NCBI RefSeq assembly: GCF_014253075.1
Contig: NZ_JACLZJ010000005.1
Span: forward strand, 1 to 64,000
Length of the DNA stretch: 64,000 nucleotides
Reading direction: 5' to 3'
Source: Ochrobactrum sp. CM-21-5
Lineage (GTDB): Bacteria; Pseudomonadota; Alphaproteobacteria; Rhizobiales; Rhizobiaceae
Below are positions 1 through 8,403 of this stretch, in pieces. Both the position numbers and the translations under genes were made by a program. Below the pieces are notes generated by a model. The model searched no databases, was not told the origin of the DNA, and saw only the letters and a program-made list of their open reading frames with translations. Position 1 is the first letter of the stretch. Each line of letters opens with the position of its first letter.

Positions 1-90
1 TACAATCGAAACAGACCACACTCTTCACTGGGCAACATCACACCAATTGAATTCGCAATGAAAATGGCTATGGAAAAACTGGCCGCATAA
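1..90 (+). CDS. IS3-family transposase (OrfB), C-terminal end only
   Basis: The window opens inside a reading frame whose last 29 codons include YNRNRPHSSLG followed by TPIEF. This is the hallmark C-terminal end of the DDE integrase-core transposases of IS3-type elements. Only the tail is visible, so it cannot be said whether the copy is intact or which IS subgroup it belongs to. The stop codon lies 59 bases before a plausible inverted-repeat end. It sits directly beside the AT-rich Ig-protein/autotransporter region, which fits a role in bringing that region in, but this is inference. Confidence 0.85.
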   Translation, partial: YNRNRPHSSLGNITPIEFAMKMAMEKLAA

Positions 91-149
91 GGCCAGATTG
101 AAAACCCCAGACTCTCCTGAAAACTGGAGGGAAGATGGGTCTCAGGTCA
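1..149 (+). mobile_element. Right end of an IS3-family insertion sequence
   Basis: The transposase tail is followed by about 59 bases ending in GGGTCTCAGGTCA. Read on the other strand this is TGACCTGAGACCC, which has the TGA-start, C-rich form of IS3-family terminal inverted repeats. I place the IS boundary at about 149. The left end and target duplication are outside the window, so the exact boundary is an estimate. Confidence 0.5.
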
Positions 150-355
150 TCCCCGATCCGCTGATCAATCAACTTCAAAATGTTGAAATAATAATCCCCG
201 CGCCAGGTTCTCTCTTCAGAGGTTCTGCCGCGGGGTATAACAATAGAGAAATGAGAAACGGCATTCGGTTGCAAATACTTAAAATGCGGGATTTGCGGTT
301 ACTCTAATTCCCAAATTTGATAACAAATAACACCTTATTTCAATTTTCTACAGAA
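150..355. other. Non-coding stretch between IS end and Ig-protein operon
   Basis: No convincing gene. An open frame from about 98 to 307 on the plus strand crosses the IS end and has no family resemblance or ribosome-binding site. The DNA is AT-rich. A weak AT-only hairpin (AAATAA/TTATTT, about 324-339) lies just past the stop of the minus-strand operon and might act in its termination; it is too weak to call. Confidence 0.4.
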
Positions 356-1840
356 TTACGTCCAGTGAAACTGTCTGCTTGCCGGGTTAGCATTGCTATA
401 AGTTGCCGTAATAATACCCGTGTAACATCGCGGCCTGCAAGGGTCCCACAGAGCTAATGTAACGGTGAATTCACCATTGTCGTCCGTTCTCATTACGATA
501 TTGTGGGTGCCATTTCCGGACATTGTTTGCCTTAGCTGTGCGTCGTCATTTGCAAATTTATAATTACCCACTGGAGCTGACGCATAAAAACTACAAGATA
601 CAGGTACGTCAGAAACCGGTTTACCATTATTAGTCAGCCTCACGCGAGCAATATTACCAAGTCCGGGAGGATTACGATATGGTCCGGGAGCTGGAACGCC
701 ATCACGTAACGCAGTAATGACAAGTAAATAGTTGTCTGCCGGCGGTGGTGGCGGCGGCGGTGGTGGTGGTGGATTGTCCGGAATAAAGGTTACCTGAACT
801 GTTTGCGAAGTTGCTAGCGATTGCTTATCAGCAGTCAATAGTGTGGCTTGGATATCGGCGACCACTTTCGAGGGAGCGGTAGTGTCCAGATCCCATACGT
901 TTGCATCAACGTTCGTCGTGCCGGAGACGGAAACAGGGGCTTCATAGATGCCTGAATCTGTAAACTGGCGCGAGGTTGTCGAAGATATGCGGAACCGTCC
1001 CCGGCCGCTCGCATTTGAGTTAGAAGGTGTGAACCGCACGATGTAGTTCTGCGGAGTACTGCCGGCAGGTGGCGTGATAGTGGCTCGCACAATGCCGTGA
1101 TCATCATTGTTTTCTGTCTTCACTTTAGCGGTGTCTTTGGTTGCTACTAAAGTGAATTCGGGTAAGCTGCCCTTGAAATGCACATCGCGGTTCTGCTTCA
1201 AAGAAGCGAATGTACAAACAAGATTTGCAGTGATGTCAGTCAGTGAGACGTCGGTTATTTGTACTGATACCTGGCCATGTGGGTCTGTTTTACCTGACAG
1301 CTGCTTTGAACCATCGCTGAATTTCGCAGTGCCGCCGGCGGGCAGCGTGAAAAGCAAGGTCTGGTTCGCAACCCCTTTGCCTTCCGAATCCAGCAATGCT
1401 GCCACCGCCGTATTAGTAGCAATGCCATTGGCAATGGCATTGTCGTGGGTGACGTTGAGTGTCAATGAGGCGACGACGCTGATGAAGGTATAAGGCACCT
1501 CCTTTGTCAACTTCATGTTGGAGACGGGATAGGCTTTAATCGTGCCCTTTTCGCCATCTGTGTCACTGAATTTGACACTAAGCGACAGGGCCACATTCGT
1601 ATTTTTGGTCAGGATTTTTTTACCGTTATCCTTAAAAATTGCATTCCCGGACGTTATCTCAAATCGAATGGGCACGTGGTCTATGGCATCGCCTGCATTA
1701 TTGATTACAACATTGACTATGTTGTAATCGCTGCCGTCAGCTTTTGCGTTATCATGAACGGTCGTGATATCCATTTCTGCCGAAACAGGCAGAACCAAGC
1801 CGTGAATATCCTGATCCTTATCGTCATTGGAGCTGGTCAT
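356..1840 (-). CDS. Big_1/invasin-like Ig-domain protein, no signal peptide (third gene of operon)
   Basis: This 494-residue protein looks like four beta-rich Ig-like domains: about residues 20-122, 124-225, 228-353 and 370-494. The second has the clearest bacterial Ig-like (Big_1) pattern, an NGI-type turn followed by DSEGKGVANQTLLF and a later DPHGQVSVQI. An uninterrupted run of 11 prolines (357-367) separates the last domain from the rest like a rigid hinge. The N terminus (MTSSNDDKDQ) is hydrophilic, with no signal peptide or membrane segment. The start at 1840 has AAGGAT upstream and is 12 bases from the preceding gene. Function is unknown; Big_1 domains usually serve adhesion, but those proteins are normally exported. 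No barrel or anchor is present. Confidence 0.8.
   Translation of the reverse strand: MTSSNDDKDQDIHGLVLPVSAEMDITTVHDNAKADGSDYNIVNVVINNAGDAIDHVPIRFEITSGNAIFKDNGKKILTKNTNVALSLSVKFSDTDGEKGTIKAYPVSNMKLTKEVPYTFISVVASLTLNVTHDNAIANGIATNTAVAALLDSEGKGVANQTLLFTLPAGGTAKFSDGSKQLSGKTDPHGQVSVQITDVSLTDITANLVCTFASLKQNRDVHFKGSLPEFTLVATKDTAKVKTENNDDHGIVRATITPPAGSTPQNYIVRFTPSNSNASGRGRFRISSTTSRQFTDSGIYEAPVSVSGTTNVDANVWDLDTTAPSKVVADIQATLLTADKQSLATSQTVQVTFIPDNPPPPPPPPPPPADNYLLVITALRDGVPAPGPYRNPPGLGNIARVRLTNNGKPVSDVPVSCSFYASAPVGNYKFANDDAQLRQTMSGNGTHNIVMRTDDNGEFTVTLALWDPCRPRCYTGIITATYSNANPASRQFHWT
740..772 (-). repeat. CCA/CCG triplet run encoding 11 prolines
   Basis: Thirty-three bases made only of CCA and CCG codons on the minus strand (four CCA, three CCG, two CCA, two CCG) encode the proline hinge of the 356-1840 protein. 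Because the unit is three bases, slippage would change hinge length and keep the frame. Confidence 0.9.
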
Positions 1841-1852
1841 TCAAATAAATCC

Positions 1853-2923
1853 TTATGCCAAATCGCGAAACTCAATGGTCTTGGTAAAAATTGCGTCTGT
1901 GTTGTATAATGAAGAAATTACAACCTTATACTTTCCGGGTTTTGCCGCACTGACGGCAAACTCTACTGTTTTATTTACTACAGGAGTAGGAACATTATTT
2001 TGCATGTGAACGGTAGGGTCGAATGTATTTAAAGTTTTCTTATGATAAGACAAACCATAATCAAGTTGCACAAATACAGTTTTATCTATATTTGTTTCCT
2101 GCATTATTATGCTGAAAATAGAGGTTGTGGCATTGTCCGATATTCCGACATTGTTAAATGATATAGATTTAAATTCCTCGGCTGCATCACCGGTCAGCGG
2201 CTGATAATCCCCAAACACAACCGGTTTGCTCAGCAATTCAGTTGTATCGTTTCTATAGGTGATTGTTATTTCATCTTCGACTGCGGCCGAAATGGCGCCG
2301 TAATTTATCTTGTCCAGCCTGATCAGAACAAGTGGACAGACACCATTTTCGTCAAGACTAAAGATGCAGGTTTCAGAGCCACCCAAGTCCTGAAATCGAA
2401 CCCTGCCTTTTCCGTGAGCCTTCCATTCAGTATTCGGAACACCTCTGACAACTGCGATGTTAGCAGGCATGAGATCCGGATGGTCGTCTGTATAGCCGGC
2501 CGCACCTTGCGTGATATCAATTTTCAATGCAGCGGATAACTTATCCCTAATAACTCTGAATTCCAATTTTTTGGAAAAGCTCGTATTAGGGTTTTGCGAA
2601 CCATCGGGGTCAACTACTTTGTACTGAAGTGTATTGCTTCCGATTATGAAGTTGAGAGAACCATCCTTACTAAAGGACGGTATTTTGAAGTCATTTATGC
2701 GGAGTTCCTGAGTTGATGGATCTTGAGTTACAGTCTGAATTTCGAGTTCCACATCATTCAAAAGCAGGTGCACGGTTTGCCCGCTTCGCATGTATTGCCA
2801 ATTGTCCATTTTGGACGTAGCGTTCTGGTTTTCCAATAAGCTCAAGTCGAGCGTTTCGGTTTTCGTGTCCAGTTCCAGGATAAACGGTGTCAGCTCCGGC
2901 ACCGTTAGAAGTAAATTTTTCAT
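1853..2923 (-). CDS. Hypothetical beta-rich protein in the Ig-protein operon (second gene)
   Basis: A 356-residue protein of unknown family. It has no signal peptide, no membrane segment and no recognised catalytic motif. Alternating hydrophobic/polar stretches and pieces such as SNTLQYKVVDPDGSQNPN and the C-terminal KPGKYKVVISSLYN suggest beta-sandwich domains like those of its neighbours, but I could not assign a Big_1 repeat with confidence. The start at 2923 is preceded by TGAGG and lies 7 bases after the stop of the upstream gene. It is 12 bases from the next gene, so all three are almost certainly co-transcribed. Codon use is AT-richer than the core genes from 7.5 kb onwards. Confidence 0.75.
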   Translation of the reverse strand: MKNLLLTVPELTPFILELDTKTETLDLSLLENQNATSKMDNWQYMRSGQTVHLLLNDVELEIQTVTQDPSTQELRINDFKIPSFSKDGSLNFIIGSNTLQYKVVDPDGSQNPNTSFSKKLEFRVIRDKLSAALKIDITQGAAGYTDDHPDLMPANIAVVRGVPNTEWKAHGKGRVRFQDLGGSETCIFSLDENGVCPLVLIRLDKINYGAISAAVEDEITITYRNDTTELLSKPVVFGDYQPLTGDAAEEFKSISFNNVGISDNATTSIFSIIMQETNIDKTVFVQLDYGLSYHKKTLNTFDPTVHMQNNVPTPVVNKTVEFAVSAAKPGKYKVVISSLYNTDAIFTKTIEFRDLA

Positions 2924-2930
2924 AATAACC

Positions 2931-4469
2931 TCAAGGATTTATAGTATTTATTGGTCCGTTTATGGTTTTAGATTCTGCTATAATAGTATCTGATCCCAAA
3001 GTATCAGTATACGAATACCATATAGTATATGTTGAGGTTATAGTTCCTTTAGGATTTCTTCCCCATCCCGTAAATAAGCTGCTTGGTACTGTGACAGTTT
3101 GCTCATCAGTACTGATGTTTACTAATGCGTTAACTGTCGTTGATGCTGAATCCGGACCGTTTTTATCTGACGAGAACCCCTCCAAGTTTATAGTGATTTT
3201 AATTCCATTTGTAGGAGCAAGATCAGGTATACTTTTTCCTTTCAGTATTTCTCTATCATTTTTGATCGGAATTCTGACGGGCAGGTCTTGTGTCAGTGTA
3301 AATGAATTGATTGTGCCGCCTGTGGGTGAGGATATAGGCCCGACGATTGGATTCTTCGGAAGCGGATTGGGCGTTCCTCCGTCATTAACCACGGCGAACC
3401 CCAAGCGAGGTCCGTTGAGCTCTGCTCCATCTGAGCTGAGGGCATAATAAACTATATTATCTTTCCCTGTGGGACTCGGAGCAGAATTAAGATCGCTTAT
3501 ATTTGCGGACAAGTCTAAAGGTCCATTTTTAAGCTGTCCAGCATCTACCTTAGATTGAAGTTTATCATTTAATACTAACGCAACATATTCACCAATACTG
3601 AATCGATCAGTATTTTTTGCCTGAATTCTGATATTAAACTTTTCTGATTTGATATTGGTAATATCAAATATGCCGCTAGGGTTGCTGGGTAGGAATACTT
3701 GAGGCGAGCCTAATGTTCGATCAACGGTACTATCAACCAGAAAAAGGGTGGCAGCGCTGGCATTAAAAGTTGCCCCCTCCGGGGTGCAAGAAATGAAAGC
3801 AGGATTAGCGTTGGCGACGACAGACAGTACCGCTATACCTGTAGCGTCTTCTGTATTAATCGAAACAATAGCATTTCCACCTGAGATATACTTTGGAATT
3901 AGTTGTTTAGAGCCATTATAAAATTTTCCACCAAGAAGAGAAGGGTTAATATTTACGTTGCTCAACACGAATGTGACAGGTACATTGCCAACGGGCTTCC
4001 CCGTGCTCTTTTCAATAGCCTTAACTGTAAGTTTAGCTATCTGATCAGGAGACGCCGTACCTGGAGTCAAGTCGTTATTCTGGGCGACTTGCATTAATCC
4101 CTTATCAAAACCGCTCGAGATAAGCTGGGTATCTTGTGGAAATACGTTTACTTTGGGGAGGGATTGTTTCAGGCCAGCGTTTTGAGGTGGGGTAATGCTA
4201 AGAGTAGCGTCGCCAGCTGTCTTGGCGACTAAACTCACAGTGTAGCTTGCAGAGTGTGTTCTCAATGTTGGAACTAAAGTAAGGGGCAGAGAGCCACCGG
4301 CTGCAGTTGTAAATGTAGCGCTATCTGCTGCTCCTGCCTCAAGTTGAAGGGTATCTAAAGATGTAAGATCTGCATCCCCAGCATCCCATGTAATCGTGCA
4401 CTTAAAAATCAACCTATCGTTTACAAAGTAAGGAGAGTTCGATAAAGTAGGGGTTATTACGTATGTCAT
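2931..4469 (-). CDS. Ig-like domain protein, no signal peptide (first gene of operon)
   Basis: I take the start at 4469 (MTYVITPTLSNSPYF, 512 residues), with AAGGGA upstream. An extension to 4637 is open but would run through the divergent autotransporter's promoter and signal-peptide codons. The first 110 residues look like one Ig-like domain. Residues about 140-250 resemble a Big_1 repeat (LTVKAIEKSTGKPVGNVPVTF with a later TEDATGIAVLSV). The C-terminal half is beta-rich and unassigned. There is no signal peptide, lipobox, LPXTG or barrel. First gene of a three-gene operon divergent from a secreted autotransporter; a shared role is suggested by position only. Confidence 0.75.
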   Translation of the reverse strand: MTYVITPTLSNSPYFVNDRLIFKCTITWDAGDADLTSLDTLQLEAGAADSATFTTAAGGSLPLTLVPTLRTHSASYTVSLVAKTAGDATLSITPPQNAGLKQSLPKVNVFPQDTQLISSGFDKGLMQVAQNNDLTPGTASPDQIAKLTVKAIEKSTGKPVGNVPVTFVLSNVNINPSLLGGKFYNGSKQLIPKYISGGNAIVSINTEDATGIAVLSVVANANPAFISCTPEGATFNASAATLFLVDSTVDRTLGSPQVFLPSNPSGIFDITNIKSEKFNIRIQAKNTDRFSIGEYVALVLNDKLQSKVDAGQLKNGPLDLSANISDLNSAPSPTGKDNIVYYALSSDGAELNGPRLGFAVVNDGGTPNPLPKNPIVGPISSPTGGTINSFTLTQDLPVRIPIKNDREILKGKSIPDLAPTNGIKITINLEGFSSDKNGPDSASTTVNALVNISTDEQTVTVPSSLFTGWGRNPKGTITSTYTIWYSYTDTLGSDTIIAESKTINGPINTINP

Positions 4470-4539
4470 TATTATTCCCTTATGTATAGCAGTAATATTT
4501 AGTTTATTATTATGATATAATACTATAACGAGGTTTATA
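4470..4539. promoter_or_regulatory. Divergent promoter region, Ig-protein operon / autotransporter
   Basis: Seventy AT-rich bases separate the two start codons. A perfect TATAAT (4516-4521) lies 18 bases before the autotransporter ATG and could be its -10 box; no good -35 partner was seen. ACGAGG just before 4540 serves as ribosome-binding site. The short shared space implies the two units may be co-regulated. Confidence 0.5.
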
Positions 4540-7413
4540 ATGAATTCATTTTTTCGATATTTTAAGCTGTCATTATTTACAATTTTCTGTACGGGATCCA
4601 TCGCAAATGCCGCTGACGATGGGGGCGGCTTGGGCACATTCGTCGATGGTGTCGCTATTGGAGGTAAAGGCGGCGGTGCCGATATATGGGGAGGCTTCGG
4701 AGGTACAGTTGTTGGTCAACCTCCGGCAGCTACGCCGTTGAATGGTAATGGTTCGGATGGTGTGAGTGCGCCGGGTGAGGGCGTTATCGGCCGCGGTGGC
4801 ACGGCTGTTGTTATCAATAATGAATCCGACCCTTTGCCCGAACGCAACCCCTTTAATCCATCGGATGGACGATTTGTGTTTGGCCCAGTTGTAGCTGGCG
4901 GTGGCGGTGGCGCTGTCGCAGCTATCATCAATGCCCGTACTTATACAGTGTCCCAGCTCGTTGTAGGTGGAGGGGGAGGATACGGGGGGCAAGATACTGA
5001 CCTAGATCCAAAGCCAATCCGCGGATCAGGCGGATCAGGGATCGGAATTGTTTTCAACGGCGAAGTTCTCAACCTGACTTCACGTGCAATAGTACTTGGT
5101 GGATTAGGTGGTTCAGGTACTAGCATTGATATCCCTCCTACCGGTGGGCTGATTAATCGCATCGTTTCTGGAGGCGGAGGGGTGGGATTGCTGGTCAATA
5201 GCGGCACCGTGAACAATGCCGGGCTTATTCGAGGAGGGAACGCCGCCGCGGCGATTACCCCTCTTTTTGGCGCCCAGGGAGGCGCTGGTGTTTATCTCAA
5301 ATCCAATACGACCTTCAATAATAATGGAACGGTGAAGACATCTGAGACAATTAATCCAAATTTTTCTGTTAAATCTGCGGTAATAATTGCAGGAAATGGT
5401 GTTTTATTCAATAATATGGAATCTGGAAAAATACATGCCTTTCCAGTTGCAAATAATAGTCCGATAGATCCTGTAATATATTTGGAGGGTGATTCGAATA
5501 CGATTATTCAAGAAGGGCAAGTATCCTTTGGGCCCAGGACTGGCATGCCGGGTGAAGCGATACAGGTTGAAGATCAGACAATTATGATTTCCTTCAAAGG
5601 AAATAATAATACGCTCGAACTGCGTAATAATTACATTATTACCGGACTGGTTCGATCTACTGACGGACAAAACCACCTGGTCTTCGGTGGTGAAACTGAT
5701 AACAATTTCGACCTTTCCAAACTGGGCCCCGCCGGAAGCGCCGTTCAATACACCGGCTATGCCGATTACAAAAAAACCGGCAGTAGTAAATGGACTTTTA
5801 ACGGTACACAGGGGGACACGGCTCCATGGGCACTGGAAAGCGGCACCTTGTCAGTTTTGGGGCAAATTACCGGCTCGATGCATGCAATCGCCGGGCGCCT
5901 GCAGGGAACTGGATCAGTGGGAAGTTTGACCCATGAAGCAGACGCCATTGTTGCTCCGGGTAACGACGACTTCGGCACATTGACAGTAAATGGCAGTTAT
6001 ATTGGCCGTGGAGGCAAGGTCGAAATATCGACAGCACTGGGAGATGATATTTCCAACACCAGCAGCCTCATAATAACCGGCGACACATCCGGAACAACTA
6101 ATGTTGAAGTTGACAATCGTGGTGGCAGCGGTGCGCAGACAGTGAACGGGATCAAAGTGATTGATGTCGGGGGGCAGTCTGATGGCACCTTCACGCTGTT
6201 AGGTGATTATACAACCAAGGATTCCAAATCGGCTGTGATCGCAGGCGCGTATGCATATACGTTGGAAAAAACTTCATCTGGCAGTTGGGTTCTCGCATCG
6301 CATACAACGAAGGTCGATCCCCCGGCACCTACGCCTACACCAGAGCCTACTCCAGGGCCTACTCCGAATCCCCATCCAGTACGGTATCACCCAGGCGTCC
6401 CCGTATATGAGAGTGTAATTCAAGGTATGTCGGCGCTGAATTCTCTACCGACGTTGCAGCAGCGCGTCGGCAATCGCTATTGGAACCGTGCTGGTAATCC
6501 AGTGATTAGCCAGGGCGACGGACCAGGCTTGCCTGAATATGCACCTGCGCCGGATGCTGGAGTTTTCATCGACGGAAATGCAGTATGGGCGCGCATAGGC
6601 GGTAGTTATACCAGTTTTGATGCGAATGTTTCACGAACCAAAACCAAACAGAGAATCGATACTTATTTTGTTCAGGCAGGTATCGATGGGCAGTTCTATG
6701 AAAGCAATGAAGGCAAGCTGATTGGTGGGCTGACTGGAATGTATGGTTATGCCAAGTCTAACGTGAGATCTTTTCACGGAGATGGTGAAGTCTCGTCTGA
6801 TGCCTGGGGACTCGGAACAACTTTGACCTGGTATGGAGAAACAGGGTTTTATGTTGATGGACAAGCACAAGTACTCTGGTTTGATAATAACCTCTATTCG
6901 GACACCGTGAATACAACGCTGGCGAAAGGCGTCGATGCCTGGGGCTATGCTCTGGGTCTTGAAGTGGGGCAGCGTTTCGACATCAATGATTACTGGTCGA
7001 TGACCCCACAGATGCAACTGACCTCTTCAACGCTATCAATGGATAGTTTCAGGGATACGTGGGAAGCGAAAGTTTCTTTGAGTGAAGGAGATAATCTGAC
7101 CGGTCGCCTGGGAGTGTCCGCCGACTATCGCAACGCCTGGTATGATGGGAATGGCCAGCTGGTACGGACGAACCTCTACGGTATCGCCAATCTTTATTAT
7201 GAATTCAGAGATAAAATGGCCACCCATGTTGCCAATGAAAAATTCGCTCTGAACAATGACAAAATATGGGGCGGCTTGGGTGCAGGCGGCACCTATGCAT
7301 GGGCGGACGACAGGTATGCTCTATACGGAGAAGGCTTAGTCAATACATCATTGAAGAATTTTGGCGACAGCTATTCCGTTGCAGGCACCATTGGCTTTAA
7401 AGTGAAATGGTGA
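4540..7413 (+). CDS. Type Va autotransporter (outer membrane barrel domain)
   Basis: A 957-residue classical autotransporter. Residues 1-24 form a signal peptide (basic/hydrophobic core, cleavage after IANA). The passenger begins with a very glycine-rich stretch (about 26-250, many GGGGG and GGLGG runs), followed by Asn-rich, beta-helix-like sequence to about 590. A Pro/Thr linker (PTPTPEPTPGPTPNPHP, about 595-612) leads to the C-terminal barrel. The barrel opens near residue 682 with VWARIGGSYTSF and ends in FKVKW, an aromatic terminal residue as required for outer-membrane insertion. No protease triad or RGD motif was noticed. The likely role is surface adhesion or aggregation, as for Brucella autotransporters, but the passenger is not one I recognise. 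The passenger codons are AT-rich, consistent with transfer. Confidence 0.9.
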   Translation: MNSFFRYFKLSLFTIFCTGSIANAADDGGGLGTFVDGVAIGGKGGGADIWGGFGGTVVGQPPAATPLNGNGSDGVSAPGEGVIGRGGTAVVINNESDPLPERNPFNPSDGRFVFGPVVAGGGGGAVAAIINARTYTVSQLVVGGGGGYGGQDTDLDPKPIRGSGGSGIGIVFNGEVLNLTSRAIVLGGLGGSGTSIDIPPTGGLINRIVSGGGGVGLLVNSGTVNNAGLIRGGNAAAAITPLFGAQGGAGVYLKSNTTFNNNGTVKTSETINPNFSVKSAVIIAGNGVLFNNMESGKIHAFPVANNSPIDPVIYLEGDSNTIIQEGQVSFGPRTGMPGEAIQVEDQTIMISFKGNNNTLELRNNYIITGLVRSTDGQNHLVFGGETDNNFDLSKLGPAGSAVQYTGYADYKKTGSSKWTFNGTQGDTAPWALESGTLSVLGQITGSMHAIAGRLQGTGSVGSLTHEADAIVAPGNDDFGTLTVNGSYIGRGGKVEISTALGDDISNTSSLIITGDTSGTTNVEVDNRGGSGAQTVNGIKVIDVGGQSDGTFTLLGDYTTKDSKSAVIAGAYAYTLEKTSSGSWVLASHTTKVDPPAPTPTPEPTPGPTPNPHPVRYHPGVPVYESVIQGMSALNSLPTLQQRVGNRYWNRAGNPVISQGDGPGLPEYAPAPDAGVFIDGNAVWARIGGSYTSFDANVSRTKTKQRIDTYFVQAGIDGQFYESNEGKLIGGLTGMYGYAKSNVRSFHGDGEVSSDAWGLGTTLTWYGETGFYVDGQAQVLWFDNNLYSDTVNTTLAKGVDAWGYALGLEVGQRFDINDYWSMTPQMQLTSSTLSMDSFRDTWEAKVSLSEGDNLTGRLGVSADYRNAWYDGNGQLVRTNLYGIANLYYEFRDKMATHVANEKFALNNDKIWGGLGAGGTYAWADDRYALYGEGLVNTSLKNFGDSYSVAGTIGFKVKW

Positions 7414-7480
7414 TCCTCTTGTCTTGTTCTCCTGAAGGGGTTTCTAAAAAGTCTCAAGAAAACTAGAAATAATCGTTGAA

Positions 7481-7512
7481 ACTCTGGTGCGCCCTTCTTG
7501 GCTCACCAGAGT
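7481..7512. terminator. Hairpin between converging autotransporter and phnF
   Basis: Perfect 9-bp stem ACTCTGGTG/CACCAGAGT with a 14-base loop lies between two converging genes. It lacks a strong T-run on either side, so it may work poorly as an intrinsic terminator or serve only as a 3' end stabiliser. Confidence 0.5.
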
Positions 7513-7523
7513 GTATCTAAATA

Positions 7524-8285
7524 CTAGAATGAACTTCCATTATTCGGATAGGTTTCGATTGCAAATTCCATATTATCGGCTGAAAAACGCGTCAGCGAAT
7601 ATTGGATAGGCTTTCCATCCGGCGCTACATTGATAGCTTTGGCTGTGAGCACGATGGCCCCCGGTGAAAGTTTCAAATGTTTCAGATCATCGGAATCCGC
7701 ATGGCGCGCGGATATGATGGTGGATTTACGAAAATAATCGGCAATACCTGCTTTTCTAAAAGCCGCGGTGATTGATCCGCTTTCCGCATAATCGTCCGCG
7801 ATTTCCGGAAATTTTTCAGTGCTGATCCAAAGCGTTGCACGCGAAACGGGTCGTCCGTCTGCGATATGCAGGGTTTCCAACCGTGTCACAGGCTCGTCTC
7901 GTTCCAACTCAAGCGCTTCAGCTATATCCGGAGCGGCGAGTTCAATGTTTGACGCAAGCAGCGTGCCGCTCGTTTCGCGCACCTGTGAAGCCAGCGACTG
8001 CGAAATGCGGGTGCGGCGTCCAATCTGATAGGTAAGACGTTTCGCATTGGCAACGAATGTGCCACGTCCTTGTTCTGCGCGCAGAACACCTTCCTGCGTC
8101 AGTGCCGCAATAGCGCTGCGCACTGTATGGCGATTGACACCAAATCGATCTGCCAATTCCATTTCGGCGGGCATCCGCGCACCAGTTGCAAGTTTCCCGG
8201 CCATGATGTCGCTGCGTATCTCGTCCGCGATCTGTCGCCAGATGGCCACGCCGCTGTTTCGCTCAATTCGTTTCGTCTTTGCCAT
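7524..8285 (-). CDS. phnF: PhnF, GntR/HutC-family repressor of phosphonate genes
   Basis: A 253-residue transcription factor of the GntR family, HutC subfamily. An N-terminal winged helix (about residues 10-78, with MPAEMELADRFGVNRHTVR) binds DNA, and a C-terminal UTRA ligand domain (about 95-240) senses the effector. It is divergently transcribed from phnG across 118 bases. That gap holds a perfect TTGTCTA-N6-TAGACAA palindrome, the expected kind of operator, and a Pho-box-like repeat. Function as PhnF rests on family features plus location; the exact ligand is not known from sequence. Confidence 0.92.
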   Translation of the reverse strand: MAKTKRIERNSGVAIWRQIADEIRSDIMAGKLATGARMPAEMELADRFGVNRHTVRSAIAALTQEGVLRAEQGRGTFVANAKRLTYQIGRRTRISQSLASQVRETSGTLLASNIELAAPDIAEALELERDEPVTRLETLHIADGRPVSRATLWISTEKFPEIADDYAESGSITAAFRKAGIADYFRKSTIISARHADSDDLKHLKLSPGAIVLTAKAINVAPDGKPIQYSLTRFSADNMEFAIETYPNNGSSF

Positions 8286-8288
8286 GCT

Positions 8289-8306
8289 TTGTCATCGTCC
8301 TGTCAT
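8289..8306 (+). promoter_or_regulatory. Pho box (PhoB site) upstream of phnG
   Basis: TTGTCAT-CGTC-CTGTCAT matches the PhoB consensus of two 7-bp CTGTCAT units at 11-bp spacing. A GTATAT (8314-8319), about 8 bases further on, could be the -10 box of a PhoB-activated promoter reading into phnG. The site also sits 4 bases upstream of the phnF start codon, so bound PhoB could affect phnF expression too. Confidence 0.7.
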
Positions 8307-8338
8307 TGGCAGGGTATATGAATGGTGTTACTGTATAG

Positions 8339-8358
8339 TTGTCTAGATAAATAGACAA
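8339..8358. promoter_or_regulatory. Probable PhnF operator
   Basis: Perfect inverted repeat TTGTCTA-gataaa-TAGACAA. HutC-type GntR proteins bind palindromes of the GT..TA..AC type, which this fits. It lies downstream of the putative PhoB-dependent -10, where bound repressor would block transcription into phnG. Binding by PhnF is inferred from position. Confidence 0.65.
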
Positions 8359-8403
8359 TTATGGCGATAAAGTCAACGAGATTAGGGTAGGGCGGATAAG
8401 CTC

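Noticed and set aside
98-307. Plus-strand 69-codon open frame next to the IS end
   Set aside because: It crosses the presumed IS boundary, has no ribosome-binding site and no recognisable protein features.
4467-4637. N-terminal extension of the first Ig-protein gene
   Set aside because: It would overlap the divergent promoter and the autotransporter signal-peptide codons; the internal ATG at 4469 has AAGGGA upstream.
8047-8346. Open frames antisense to phnF
   Set aside because: They are shadows of the phnF coding sequence with Arg/Ser-rich composition.
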